NCBI GenBank assembly: GCA_021204045.1
Contig: JAJQAA010000058.1
Coordinates: forward strand, 1 to 64,000
From: Clostridiales bacterium
Lineage (GTDB): Bacteria; Bacillota; Clostridia; Lachnospirales; Lachnospiraceae
DNA length: 64,000 nucleotides
Reading direction: 5' to 3'
Part shown: one piece after another, positions 10,836-18,807 of the stretch
Position numbering within the stretch: position 1 is the first letter of the stretch
How the letters are laid out: every line of letters begins with the position of its first letter
Notes under the pieces: generated by a model
The model's input: the letters and a program-made list of their open reading frames with translations, nothing else
Database searches by the model: none
Told to the model about the DNA's origin: nothing
Position numbers and translations under genes: made by a program

Positions 10836-11541
10836 ACTTTCCGGGCTGTTGGTTCCGGTTTCCGTATTGGCTGCCGTGGCGATCGGCGTGACCTGCGCGA
10901 CGGTGCTGCATACGCTTACGTTGGAGAATCCGATCAAAACGCCGACCGTGACCAGCGAAATTGTGGAAACCTCATCAAAAGAGGTCAGCTTTAAAAATAC
11001 CGGGGAGGCGGATGTGTTTTTGCGGGCGTCATTTTCGGGAAGCTGGCTTTATACGAAAGACCAGGGTGAGACTTCCGCTGTCATGTCGAATGAGGCGGCG
11101 ACGAGGGGTGGAGGCACGGTTTCCGCGGCGGAACCGACCATACTGGCATCCACGGATTACACACAAAACTGGATCGATGGCGGGGATGGCTGGTATTACT
11201 ATAAGTACATCCTTCGCGGCAGCGCGAACGGGACAGGCAACAACAGCACCTCGAAGCTGATCGATGGAGTGTCATTTGCAAACCTGGATTCCTATGACAT
11301 TGTGGATGCGCGGTATAAAGCGTCCGACAGCAACGCGTCGTCTTATTCGGATTACCAGATCCACGTCGTGACGGAGGTCGTCCAGGCCAGCGATGAGATC
11401 GAGGTAAGCAAAGACGCGGTGAAAAAGCTTTTTAATAGGGACATTGCTTTAAGCAATTTTGCCGTAAGCCCATTGGCGGATGGCAGGGAAGTGATAAGCA
11501 GTGACAAATACACCACGCCAATTGACTGGCTGGGACAATAG
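10822..11541 (+). CDS. TasA/camelysin-like protein 1 (SipW-type signal peptide)
   Basis: 239 residues from the ATG at 10822, which has AAGGAGG 8 bases upstream. An upstream in-frame ATG at 10756 has no such site. A basic start (MKKSKLSG), a hydrophobic helix to about residue 28 and a short polar region are followed by a VSFKNTGEADVFLR strand. That strand pattern, an N-T-G-x-x-D-V-x-L-R element after a pre-sequence, is typical of the TasA/CalY family, fibre-forming or camelysin-like exported proteins cut by the specialised signal peptidase SipW. It overlaps the adhesin's end and precedes two paralogues. The stop is TAG. The family assignment is by pattern and the role in a matrix or fibre is inferred. 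Confidence 0.7.
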   Translation: MKKSKLSGLLVPVSVLAAVAIGVTCATVLHTLTLENPIKTPTVTSEIVETSSKEVSFKNTGEADVFLRASFSGSWLYTKDQGETSAVMSNEAATRGGGTVSAAEPTILASTDYTQNWIDGGDGWYYYKYILRGSANGTGNNSTSKLIDGVSFANLDSYDIVDARYKASDSNASSYSDYQIHVVTEVVQASDEIEVSKDAVKKLFNRDIALSNFAVSPLADGREVISSDKYTTPIDWLGQ

Positions 11542-11557
11542 ACAGGAGGTGGCAACG

Positions 11558-12280
11558 GTGAGCGATAAAAAGAAAAAAGCCGCCATTTTGGGACTTCTGG
11601 CAATCGGTTTTTTGTCCTTCGGCACGACCTGGGCGTATTACTATGCGAATGACATGTCGCTCGGCAATCCATTCGCGACCACGCACAGCGGCGTGGTGAT
11701 GGTGGAGGAGTTTGATCCGGGCAGTTCTTTCCTTCCGGGAGAGACCGTGGCCAAGGTCGTCAGGTTCACCAATACGGGCGATATGGATCTGCTGCTGCGC
11801 GTGGAGGTAGCGCCGCAGGAAGCCTGGTATGATGATGAGGGCGAGGAAGCCCCAAAAACGGATCTGGATCCGGAGTATGTCATTAAAAACTGGTCGGAAA
11901 ACTGGGCTACCCCCGCAAATGCTTCCGGCTTTGATTCCCAGACGGATGATGATTACATGACCGACGCGTCCGGTTCAAAGGAGTGGTCTGAAGTATATAC
12001 GGATACGGTGGGCGGCGAAGCAAAGTCTTATCGCTATTATCGGAAAATTCTGCCGAAAGACGGAACGACCGCTGCGATTCTGGACAGTATCACGCTGAGC
12101 CGGGAGGTTTCCAACGACCGTCATTCTTCCGACTACAGCGACAAGACGTATAAGCTCACATTTAACGCGGAGGCCGTCCCCGTGGAAGCGGGAGATATCC
12201 AGGCAGGCGCTTTGAATGAGTGGGGCATGACAGCGACAGTGGACGATTCGGACGGCAGTGTCGACTGGTCGGAACCATAA
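11558..12280 (+). CDS. TasA/camelysin-like protein 2 (SipW-type signal peptide)
   Basis: 240 residues. The start is GTG at 11558, with AGGAGGTGG 5 bases before it and the leader VSDKKKKAAILG. An ATG-start reading of the same frame from 11501 would overlap the previous gene and lacks a site. The signal region ends in a TWAYYYAND segment, matching the aromatic S/T-x-A-Y-x motif of SipW substrates. Next comes VVRFTNTGDMDLLLRVEV, the conserved TasA-type strand. The gene begins 16 bases after the first paralogue. The three paralogues differ strongly in sequence outside these motifs, which suggests different subunits rather than recent copies. Confidence 0.72.
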   Translation: MSDKKKKAAILGLLAIGFLSFGTTWAYYYANDMSLGNPFATTHSGVVMVEEFDPGSSFLPGETVAKVVRFTNTGDMDLLLRVEVAPQEAWYDDEGEEAPKTDLDPEYVIKNWSENWATPANASGFDSQTDDDYMTDASGSKEWSEVYTDTVGGEAKSYRYYRKILPKDGTTAAILDSITLSREVSNDRHSSDYSDKTYKLTFNAEAVPVEAGDIQAGALNEWGMTATVDDSDGSVDWSEP

Positions 12281-12419
12281 TAAAAACGCGGAAATCAGCG
12301 CCGGGTGGAATCGCAGATAACGGGAAGGGCAGGAAGGCGGCAGCCGTAGGCGGCGCCCACGTTCTACATAGATTTATTAAAATTCCATGGAAAAGGGAAA
12401 ATTCAGCAGGAGGAACGAG

Positions 12420-13283
12420 ATGAAGGGAAAGGGGAAATGGATCGCGGCGGGTCTGTTGCTGTGTGTCGCGGCGATCGGCGGGACACTGGCCTATTTTAAC
12501 CAGACGATGACGTTGACGAATGAATTTGATACCGGCACGTATGATACGGAGCTGGTGGAGGAATTCAAACCGTCGGAAGGTCAGAACTGGGAGCCGGGTA
12601 CGGAAGTAAACAAGGATGTGACGGTGAAAAATGCCGGTACGCTTCCGGTGGTGGTGCGCGTGAAGTTTAAGGAAACGTGGGAGCGGGACGGAAACGCGTT
12701 TTACAGCTATGATACCGTGGAGGACAGGGTTAACAAAGACATGGCAGATTCGTCCCCGACAGGACAGAATAAGTTCGAAAACGTTTATCAGACACATCCT
12801 GAGACGAAAACGGATGAGCCGGACGGCGAAGCCGGTACCGGTGCGGATGATTCCGTTGTATACAAAGTATTGATCCTGGGCGATCCTGCGACGGATAGTC
12901 CCTGCTGGGTATATAACAGCAATGACGGATATTATTATTACACGGGAGTTCTGGCAGGATCCGTGGAAAATGCGAACGGCACCACGACCTACGCGGAAAC
13001 CTCAAAGCTTCTGGACAGCGTGACCCTCAGCGAAAATGTCGACATGGGCTATTACGATGAGATCCGATATTACGCGACGGCCAGCGACGCGACGAGCAGC
13101 AACGCGGACGACTGGGCGGAATTTGAAAAGGATGGCGGCGAGTATGTCTCGACAAGCGTGATGAACAGTCTGGTGGCAAAACTCTGGGCAGGCAGCGAGA
13201 TTACCTTCATGAGATCGGAAGCAAAGGTTGACCCGGAGGGCTACACTTATCCAAGACGATATTTTATGTTTCGTCTAAACTGA
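12420..13283 (+). CDS. TasA/camelysin-like protein 3, C-terminus possibly altered by element insertion
   Basis: 287 residues from the ATG at 12420 (AGGAGG 6 bases upstream). The signal peptide runs KWIAAGLLL to GGTLAYFNQ, a good SipW-type motif, followed by V-T-V-K-N-A-G-T-L-P-V-V-V-R-V-K-F. A 139-base gap without any gene separates it from paralogue 2, unlike the tight spacing upstream. The last residues after GYTYP (RRYFMFRLN) look unlike a natural end for the family. The large recombinase gene starts 31 bases later, so the mobile element may have replaced the true C-terminus. Confidence 0.68.
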   Translation: MKGKGKWIAAGLLLCVAAIGGTLAYFNQTMTLTNEFDTGTYDTELVEEFKPSEGQNWEPGTEVNKDVTVKNAGTLPVVVRVKFKETWERDGNAFYSYDTVEDRVNKDMADSSPTGQNKFENVYQTHPETKTDEPDGEAGTGADDSVVYKVLILGDPATDSPCWVYNSNDGYYYYTGVLAGSVENANGTTTYAETSKLLDSVTLSENVDMGYYDEIRYYATASDATSSNADDWAEFEKDGGEYVSTSVMNSLVAKLWAGSEITFMRSEAKVDPEGYTYPRRYFMFRLN

Positions 13284-13314
13284 ATGTACATAAAGGATAA
13301 GGAGGTACTTCAAA

Positions 13315-15429
13315 ATGGCGAAAACACAAGCAAAATCAAGGATTACAGCCTTGTATGAGCGGCTCTCAAGAGACGATGAACAGGCTGGGGAGTCGAATTC
13401 GATCACGAATCAAAAAAAGTATCTGGAGGACTACGCCCGGAAAAATAATTTCGGGAATTGCCGCCATTTCACAGATGACGGTTACTCGGGTGTGAATTTC
13501 AATCGCCCAGGCTTCCAGGCGCTGATCGCCGAGGTCGAGGCGGGGAATGTCGGACAAATTATAGTGAAGGATCTTAGTAGATTCGGTCGTAATTATCTGC
13601 AAGTCGGCTTTTATACAGAGGTGCTGTTTCCCCAGAAAGATGTACGCTTCATCGCGATCAATAACAGCATTGACAGCGAGAATGCTGCTGACAATGACTT
13701 CGCTCCTTTTTTGAATATCATGAACGAGTGGTATGCCAAGGACACCAGCAACAAGATCAAGGTAGTCTTTGATTCGCGGATGAAGGACGGGAAGCGCTGT
13801 TCCGGCAGCATTCCCTACGGATATAACCGCCTGCCGGGCGATAAGCAGACGCTCGTTGTAGACCCTGTCGCGTCGCAGGTGGTCAAACGTATCTTTGTAC
13901 TTGCGAATGAAGGGAAAAGCCCCGGCGAGATTTCAGATATTCTGTACGAGGATAAGGTATTGATTCCGGCGGCATATCTGAAGGAATACCATGAGGAGCA
14001 GTATAATGGATACACCTTTGCAGACCCTTACAGATGGCAGACTTCAACGGTGCGGAAGATTTTAGACCGTCAGGAGTACATCGGTCATACCGTGTTACGA
14101 AAATCCGTCGGAACGAATTTTAAGCTCCATAAGCGCAGACTGACCAGTGAGGACGAATACTATGTATTTCCGAATACTCATGAACCGATCATTTCTCAGG
14201 AGCTATGGGACAGCGTACAACGAAGAAGGAAGCGGGTGGAACGCGCCGCGGCGCGTGGAACACATCATCACCGCCTGAGCGGATATATGTATTGTGCTGA
14301 TTGCGGCAGACGGATGACTTTGCAGACCCATTACAGCAGAAAAGACGGTTCGACTCAGTATTCTTTCCGCTGTGGTGGCTATTCCAGTAAAGTGAACTTC
14401 TGCACACCGCACAGTATCACGGCAGATCACATGGAAGAATTGATACTGTCAACCGTACAGCGGATTGCGCGGCGCGTGATGGTGGACGAGGAAGCCTTTG
14501 CAGAGGAACTGAAACGGCTCTGGACAGAAAATCAGGAAGCAAAGCCACAACAGTACAAAGCAGACCTGGACAAAATGCAGAAGCGCTATGATGAGCTGTC
14601 AAACCTGATTCGCGGCCTTTATGAGCATTTATTGTCCGGTCTTCTGCCGGAACGCCAGTACAGACAGCTCATGCAGCAGTATGACGGGGAGCAGGCCGAA
14701 CTGGAGGACAAGATTGCGAAACTGAAAGGGGAACTCTCCGAGGAAAGGGAGAAACCGGCAGATATCGAGCGGTTTATTTCTATCATCAGGAAATGCAGGG
14801 AGCCGGACGAGATTTCGGACGCGATGTTTGCGGAGTTGATAGATAAAATTGTAGTTCATGAAGGCGAGGGAACCGGTAGTTCCAGAATACAGCAGGTGGA
14901 TATCTATTTCAATTATGTTGGGCAGGCCAATATCGCTCTTACTGAGGAAGAAATCGCCGAACAGAAAGCCCGCGAAGAACAGGAAGCGGCGGAACGGCTT
15001 GCCCGGCAGCGTGCAAGGCAAAAGGAATCTCGTGAAAAGCGGAAAGCGAAGAAGCTGGAGGCGAACGGCGGCGTGACTGCAAAGAAAAAGATTTGCCCTC
15101 ATTGCGGCGAGGAGTTTACTCCCACCAGCAACCACCAGACATTCTGCTCAGAAGAATGCTGCTATCAGGCCCGGCAGGAAAAGAAACAGGCTGAACGGGA
15201 AGCCGAGCGCGGCGATCATTACTACCGCCAGAGGCAATGTGCAGTCTGCGGAAAAATGTACTGGCCACATCACAGCCAGCAGATACTTTGCTCTGAGGAA
15301 TGCCAGAAGGAAAATCACAATAGAATCTCCCTGGCGTTCTACCACAAGAAACGTGCCGAAGCCCGTGAAAACGGTGCTTATGTTATTTCCAATCAGGAAA
15401 CCAATGATGAACAGGAGGTAGCAGTATGA
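13315..15429 (+). CDS. Large serine recombinase, TnpX-like
   Basis: 704 residues. The N-terminal resolvase domain (~10-155) has the catalytic Ser of YERLSRDD (Ser18) and the F-G-R-N-Y-L-Q-V region. It is followed by the 'recombinase' domain (~160-300), a zinc ribbon (C-A-D-C-G-R-R-M, ~329, paired with a later Cys pair), a DUF4368-type coiled region (~400-560), and a C-terminal tail with two C-x2-C...C-x3-C zinc-finger-like modules (~585-615 and ~635-665). It catalyses excision and insertion of its element. The site GGAGGT lies 8 bases before the ATG. It overlaps tnpV by 4 bases (ATGA). The double C-terminal zinc finger is more than the core family needs and may help select sites. Confidence 0.9.
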   Translation: MAKTQAKSRITALYERLSRDDEQAGESNSITNQKKYLEDYARKNNFGNCRHFTDDGYSGVNFNRPGFQALIAEVEAGNVGQIIVKDLSRFGRNYLQVGFYTEVLFPQKDVRFIAINNSIDSENAADNDFAPFLNIMNEWYAKDTSNKIKVVFDSRMKDGKRCSGSIPYGYNRLPGDKQTLVVDPVASQVVKRIFVLANEGKSPGEISDILYEDKVLIPAAYLKEYHEEQYNGYTFADPYRWQTSTVRKILDRQEYIGHTVLRKSVGTNFKLHKRRLTSEDEYYVFPNTHEPIISQELWDSVQRRRKRVERAAARGTHHHRLSGYMYCADCGRRMTLQTHYSRKDGSTQYSFRCGGYSSKVNFCTPHSITADHMEELILSTVQRIARRVMVDEEAFAEELKRLWTENQEAKPQQYKADLDKMQKRYDELSNLIRGLYEHLLSGLLPERQYRQLMQQYDGEQAELEDKIAKLKGELSEEREKPADIERFISIIRKCREPDEISDAMFAELIDKIVVHEGEGTGSSRIQQVDIYFNYVGQANIALTEEEIAEQKAREEQEAAERLARQRARQKESREKRKAKKLEANGGVTAKKKICPHCGEEFTPTSNHQTFCSEECCYQARQEKKQAEREAERGDHYYRQRQCAVCGKMYWPHHSQQILCSEECQKENHNRISLAFYHKKRAEARENGAYVISNQETNDEQEVAV

Positions 15430-15815
15430 ACGAATTAAAACCGAGAATCCATGATGACAGCAACGGCCTGGACTATATTCTTGTCGGGGATTATTACATC
15501 CCGGATTTAAGGCTGGAGGAACAGGAAGAACGCCGCCCTATTGGGAAGTGGGGACGAATGCACCGCCGGTATCTGGAGGAATACCGCCACATCACCTATG
15601 TGGAGCTGACGTTCTCCGGCAGAATGGGAACCTACCTTGCGGACATCAATGAACAGGCACAGGCACGGCTTGAGCTGCTCATTGACCAGATGAAAGCCGC
15701 TGAGGGCGTGACCGAGGATTTGAAGCGCCGCGACTGGTGGAAATGGGTGCAGATGATGGGCAATATCCAGAATCGGGCGGAGGAAATCGTCCTGGCTGAG
15801 ATCATCTATTCGTAA
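15426..15815 (+). CDS. tnpV: TnpV family transposon protein
   Basis: 129 residues. It matches TnpV: a start with D-Y-I-L-V-G-D-Y-Y-I-P-D-L, then R-P-I-G-K-W-G-R-M-H-R-R-Y-L-E-E, and an ending of helices rich in charged residues. TnpV always travels next to TnpX-like recombinases in Tn4451-type elements and its job is not known. The ATG overlaps the recombinase stop in an ATGA arrangement, so translation is coupled. Confidence 0.85.
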   Translation: MNELKPRIHDDSNGLDYILVGDYYIPDLRLEEQEERRPIGKWGRMHRRYLEEYRHITYVELTFSGRMGTYLADINEQAQARLELLIDQMKAAEGVTEDLKRRDWWKWVQMMGNIQNRAEEIVLAEIIYS

Positions 15816-15825
15816 GGAGGCGCTT

Positions 15826-16008
15826 ATGAGATACCGGATTGAATATGCAGACGGAAAGTGCTGCAACTACGCGAACAGCAGGGAGGATTTGCTGGAGTGG
15901 TTGAAACTGCTCCATGAGGAAACAATCACGGACATTCGTAAGGTTTATAAAAACGGGATTACAGATTCCGTGATGGAGAGATATCAGAGATTTATAAAAA
16001 CTGAATAA
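15826..16008 (+). CDS. Small accessory ORF of the element
   Basis: 60 residues, 10 bases after tnpV with TAAGGAGGCG upstream. Predominantly alpha-helical by eye, charged, with no signal peptide and no recognised domain. Its position and spacing say it belongs to the recombinase-tnpV operon. A terminator follows at 16021. Function unknown. Confidence 0.6.
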   Translation: MRYRIEYADGKCCNYANSREDLLEWLKLLHEETITDIRKVYKNGITDSVMERYQRFIKTE

Positions 16009-16020
16009 GGAAATCGCGGA

Positions 16021-16049
16021 GCCGTCCTGTTATATGCAGGGCGGTTTTC
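16021..16049 (+). terminator. Intrinsic terminator after the recombinase operon
   Basis: GCCGTCCTG pairs with CAGGGCGG (one wobble) around a 7-base loop and is followed by TTTT. It lies 12 bases after the 60-residue ORF, closing the recombinase-tnpV operon. Confidence 0.7.
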
Positions 16050-16193
16050 GCATTTTAATGGCTATGAGGGGTATCGGAGGCAGGCTTTGACGGCGGATAT
16101 GAAAATTCAGGGTTAAAATCATTCGCCAATCGGCAAAATGAGGAAATTTGCGATTTTCAGAAGTGCCAGACGGATAACTGTCCATGGAGGTAT

Positions 16194-16277
16194 ATGAAAA
16201 CGCAAAATCCATCAAAAATGCCGGTTCGGCAATCGGTGAAAAATGGCCGAAAACAACCCCTTAGAGAAAATTTTTGA
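16194..16277 (+). CDS. Tiny basic peptide ORF (27 residues)
   Basis: ATG preceded by TGGAGGTAT. The product is rich in Lys, Arg, Asn and Gln (starts MKTQNPSKMP) with no hydrophobic stretch. Its stop is 15 bases before the next ORF, whose own ribosome site is excellent, so it could act as a leader or be a genuine small protein. The stretch between 16050 and 16190 shows no other gene. Confidence 0.4.
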   Translation: MKTQNPSKMPVRQSVKNGRKQPLRENF

Positions 16278-16292
16278 TTTTGGAGGTAGTTT

Positions 16293-16589
16293 ATGTATAA
16301 GCTCACGAAAAAAGAGAGAGACACGGAGATTTATTACAACCAATCCGACGATCCCATGCAGATACGAACCAATGACCCGAAGCTGATTCGGAGACTGGCG
16401 GAGCTCAGCGAGGAATATCCGGATTTGTGCAGATACATCGGCAAAGATGAAATCTGCGGTTCCTATTTTGAAGTGGATAAAAAGCGTATCAGTATTCATG
16501 TGACACGCCCCTACTCCGACGAGCGCCGCCGGAAGCAAAGTGAATGGGCGAAGGAACACGGGTTGAAAGGAAATCAACGACAGGACTGA
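16293..16589 (+). CDS. Small hypothetical protein of mobile elements
   Basis: 98 residues, start ATG with TTTGGAGGTAG upstream. It has a charged N-terminus (MYKLTKKERDTEIYYN), a middle resembling proteins often seen in Firmicutes integrative elements, and a strongly basic tail (RPYSDERRRKQSEWAKEHG). No enzymatic motif. It could bind nucleic acid given the basic tail, but that is a guess. A strong terminator follows at 16653. Confidence 0.6.
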   Translation: MYKLTKKERDTEIYYNQSDDPMQIRTNDPKLIRRLAELSEEYPDLCRYIGKDEICGSYFEVDKKRISIHVTRPYSDERRRKQSEWAKEHGLKGNQRQD

Positions 16590-16652
16590 TTTTTAAATTA
16601 CAGAAATGGAAGTATCAGGCTCCGGCCTGATGGTTCAGCAGAGTATGATGGA

Positions 16653-16700
16653 GAGCGTCAAGTGACTGTATGACAGATCATTGACGCTCTTTTTGTTTTT
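16653..16700 (+). terminator. Strong intrinsic terminator upstream of the resolvase
   Basis: GAGCGTCA-A-GTGA pairs with TCA-T-TGACGCTC around a 12-base loop and ends in TTTTTGTTTTT. It separates the accessory ORFs from the resolvase gene and implies the resolvase has its own promoter or relies on read-through. Confidence 0.85.
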
Positions 16701-16716
16701 CAGGGAGGAGAAGCTT

Positions 16717-17325
16717 ATGGCGAATGTATACGGGTACGTAAGAGTATCAACGCGAGATCAGAATGAGGACAGACAGATGATCGCGCTTCAGGAGTTGAAT
16801 ATTCCTGAAAAAAATATTTATATGGACAAGCAGTCAGGCAAGGATTTTGACCGGCCTATGTATAAAAAGATGTTACGGAGATTAAAGCCGGATGACCTGG
16901 TCTATGTTAAGAGCATTGACCGTCTGGGGCGCAACTATGAGGAAATACTGGAACAGTGGCGGATTCTGACGAAGGAGAAAAGGGTGGATATCGTTGTCCT
17001 GGATATGCCGCTTCTTGATACGCGCCGCGGAAAAGACCTGATGGGGACTTTCCTCTCGGACATCGTTCTCCAGGTGCTTTCTTTTGTGGCAGAGAATGAA
17101 AGAACGAATATCCGGCAACGCCAGAAAGAGGGAATCGCGGCGGCAAAAGCACGCGGCGTGAGGTTCGGCAGACCGCCGGCACCACTTCCGGAGAACTTTC
17201 ACTCTGTGTATCAGCGCTGGAAAGCCGGGAAAATCACGGGAGTTGCGGCTGCGAAAGAATGCGGAATGCCGATGTCAACCTTCCGGTACCGGGCAGAGAT
17301 TTACGAAAAAGCCAAGTTATTGTAA
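16717..17325 (+). CDS. Small serine recombinase (resolvase/invertase)
   Basis: 202 residues from the ATG at 16717 (GGGAGGAGAAGC upstream; an in-frame ATG at 16681 falls inside the terminator stem). The resolvase domain has Y-G-Y-V-R-V-S-T with catalytic Ser11, D-R-L-G-R-N-Y-E-E, and the E-N-E-R-x-N-I-R-x-R-Q-x-x-G-I-x-x-A motif. The C-terminal ~45 residues form a helix-turn-helix (FGRPPAPLPENF then a Hin-like helix). It would resolve cointegrates or invert DNA at a dimeric site. The downstream sequence 17343-17375 resembles sequence near 3190-3240. Confidence 0.9.
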   Translation: MANVYGYVRVSTRDQNEDRQMIALQELNIPEKNIYMDKQSGKDFDRPMYKKMLRRLKPDDLVYVKSIDRLGRNYEEILEQWRILTKEKRVDIVVLDMPLLDTRRGKDLMGTFLSDIVLQVLSFVAENERTNIRQRQKEGIAAAKARGVRFGRPPAPLPENFHSVYQRWKAGKITGVAAAKECGMPMSTFRYRAEIYEKAKLL

Positions 17326-17503
17326 GCGGGCATTTTTACAGGAAGGTGTACTTTTTGACAATTATTTTCATTATAGCGCTCATTGCAGTAAAAAACCTCA
17401 CAAAACGTGGGGGTAGAATTACTGATAGTATTATCCGGTTTTTCTGAATTTTCTGACATATCGCAATTTCAAAATCCCATTTTTGTCTTTTGAAAAAACG
17501 GCA

Positions 17504-17532
17504 TTGACAATATGGTATATATCCCATATAAT
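17504..17532 (+). promoter_or_regulatory. Consensus sigma-A promoter with embedded operator for higBA
   Basis: TTGACA at 17504-17509, 17-base spacer, TATAAT at 17527-17532, a perfect match to the vegetative consensus. Between the boxes an inverted repeat ATATGG ... CCATAT (17510-17515 and 17524-17529) overlaps the -10 box. This is exactly where a helix-turn-helix antitoxin would bind to repress its own operon. Confidence 0.85.
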
Positions 17533-17553
17533 AAGTTTGAAGAAAGGATACGT

Positions 17554-17925
17554 ATGAAATTCGAGGTATTATTTTACGAAAAAGAAAATGGCGAACGACC
17601 GGTACGAACATTTTTACTATCACTCGACATTAAAATGCAAACCAAAATGATCAGTCTTTTTGAAATTTTGGAAGATAAAGGCAGTGAATTAAGGGAACCG
17701 TATAGTAAGCATGTGGAAGATGGGATTTTTGAACTCCGTTGCAAAGTAGGAAACAATATCACCAGAGTCATGTATTTCTTTTATCATAACGGTAAGATTA
17801 TTCTTACCAATGGTTTTATTAAAAAAACAAAAAAGACACCGTCATCAGAAATCAGACTGGCCAAACTGAGAAGGAAAGATTACCTGAAAAGGAAAGATGC
17901 AGATGGAAACATTAAAAGAATTTAA
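17554..17925 (+). CDS. higB: HigB/Gp49-like toxin (RelE superfamily)
   Basis: 123 residues from the ATG at 17554 (GAAAGGATACGT upstream; the in-frame ATG at 17512 lies inside the promoter). Matches the phage-derived Gp49/HigB-like family (DUF891): F-E-V-L-F-Y-E ... G-E-R-P-V-R-T-F, then L-R-E-P-Y-S-K-H-V-x-D-G-I-F-E-L-R, then I-T-R-V-M-Y-F-F and a K-K-T-K-K-T-P region. The family are ribosome-dependent or free mRNA endonucleases. The gene is first in the operon and overlaps the antitoxin by 29 bases, the usual HigBA arrangement. It appears intact. Confidence 0.85.
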   Translation: MKFEVLFYEKENGERPVRTFLLSLDIKMQTKMISLFEILEDKGSELREPYSKHVEDGIFELRCKVGNNITRVMYFFYHNGKIILTNGFIKKTKKTPSSEIRLAKLRRKDYLKRKDADGNIKRI

Positions 17926-18190
17926 AGAAGAAAGAATGAAAGATCCGGAATTTGCACGCGAATATGAGGCGATCCAACCAGAGATGGATGTAATCCGAGC
18001 GATCATCGATGCCAGAATTTCACAAAATTTAACACAAAAGGAACTTTCGCGAAGGACTGGCATCAATCAGGCAGACATAAGTAAATTGGAAAAAGGAACC
18101 AGGAACCCTACACTGGGTCTTTTAAAACGTTTGGCTGATGGGCTTGACATGGTACTCGAAATAAGGTTTGTTCCTAAAAAAAGGGTATAA
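17897..18190 (+). CDS. higA: HigA-type antitoxin, XRE helix-turn-helix
   Basis: 97 residues. The N-terminal helix (~1-30) is followed by an XRE DNA-binding domain (~33-88): L-T-Q-K-E-L-S-R-R-T-G-I-N-Q-A-D-I-S-K-L-E-K-G, with a typical second helix. It binds and neutralises the HigB toxin and, given the palindrome between -35 and -10, should repress the operon. It overlaps the toxin end. An alternative ATG 6 bases later is equally possible. Intact. Confidence 0.87.
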   Translation: MQMETLKEFKEERMKDPEFAREYEAIQPEMDVIRAIIDARISQNLTQKELSRRTGINQADISKLEKGTRNPTLGLLKRLADGLDMVLEIRFVPKKRV

Positions 18191-18327
18191 AAATTTAAGC
18201 ACTTACCAGCCAAAATAGTAACCGGGAATATAAAGGATCTCTGAAAACTATTGACATGTGTGTATAAACAGCATATAAAAATCATACGGAAAACCGTATG
18301 ATTTTTCTTACGAAAAGGAGTGATTTT

Positions 18328-18582
18328 ATGCTGGCAGTAAGAAGCATGGACGTCAGGGATAATTTTAAGAATTTATGTGATAAGGTATTTCACGGCGAAA
18401 CACTGATCATATCCAGGCCGAAAAATGAAAATATTGTAATGATATCAGAGAATGAATACAACGAGATGCTGAAAGCCAAAAGGAACGCAGAATACCTGGC
18501 TATGCTTGACAAATCAATGATGGAGGCATCTAACGGCGGCTTTATTGCAAAAACCATCGAAGAGCTGGAGGCATACGAATAG
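18328..18582 (+). CDS. RelB/Phd-YefM-type antitoxin
   Basis: 84 residues from the ATG at 18328 (AAAAGGAGTG upstream). N-terminal Phd/YefM fold: M-L-A-V-R-S-M-D-V-R-D-N-F-K, then G-E-T-L-I-I-S-R-P and V-M-I-S-E-x-E-Y-N-E-M. An acidic, toxin-wrapping C-terminus follows. It directly abuts a truncated YoeB toxin, so it is now an antitoxin without its own toxin. It may still act as a repressor or cross-neutralise related toxins. Confidence 0.8.
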   Translation: MLAVRSMDVRDNFKNLCDKVFHGETLIISRPKNENIVMISENEYNEMLKAKRNAEYLAMLDKSMMEASNGGFIAKTIEELEAYE

Positions 18583-18666
18583 ATGAATGTGGTATTTACG
18601 CCTACTGCATGGCAGCAATATACCGAATGGCAAACTGATTATTTATTCGTGCAAATATCATTATGA
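18583..18666 (+). pseudogene. Truncated YoeB/Txe toxin
   Basis: Starts one base after the antitoxin's TAG stop. The first 18 codons (M-N-V-V-F-T-P-T-A-W-Q-Q-Y-T-E-W-Q-T) are a good YoeB N-terminus, after which the frame leaves the family and stops at residue 27. About 65 residues, including the catalytic Glu, Arg and His, are missing. The break near 18637 marks a recombination joint at the right side of the mobile segment. Confidence 0.75.
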
Positions 18667-18807
18667 AGAATAAACTCCGTTTTTATTGCAGCAGTGCAAC
18701 AGTTCTTGTTCAGGTATATTTAATTCCGAAACATATTAGGCCGTTTTGACCCTGTTTTTTACATTTGATTCCGAAATAAGCAACTCATACAGGATTTATT
18801 TTCTTCT

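Larger units (their letters stand above)
13284..17340 (+). mobile_element. Tn4451-like (TnpX-type) integrative element, boundaries approximate
   Basis: A run of plus-strand mobile genes sits between the surface operon and chromosomal genes: a large serine recombinase, TnpV overlapping its stop, small accessory ORFs and a small resolvase. The recombinase-TnpV order and the 704-residue recombinase match the Tn4451/Tn4453 family. No antibiotic resistance or relaxase gene is visible, so it is a small or decayed member. Left edge: near or just inside the end of the third TasA-like gene. Right edge: not resolved, after the resolvase or after the toxin-antitoxin genes near 18.64 kb. Such recombinases leave no long target duplication. 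Confidence 0.6.
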
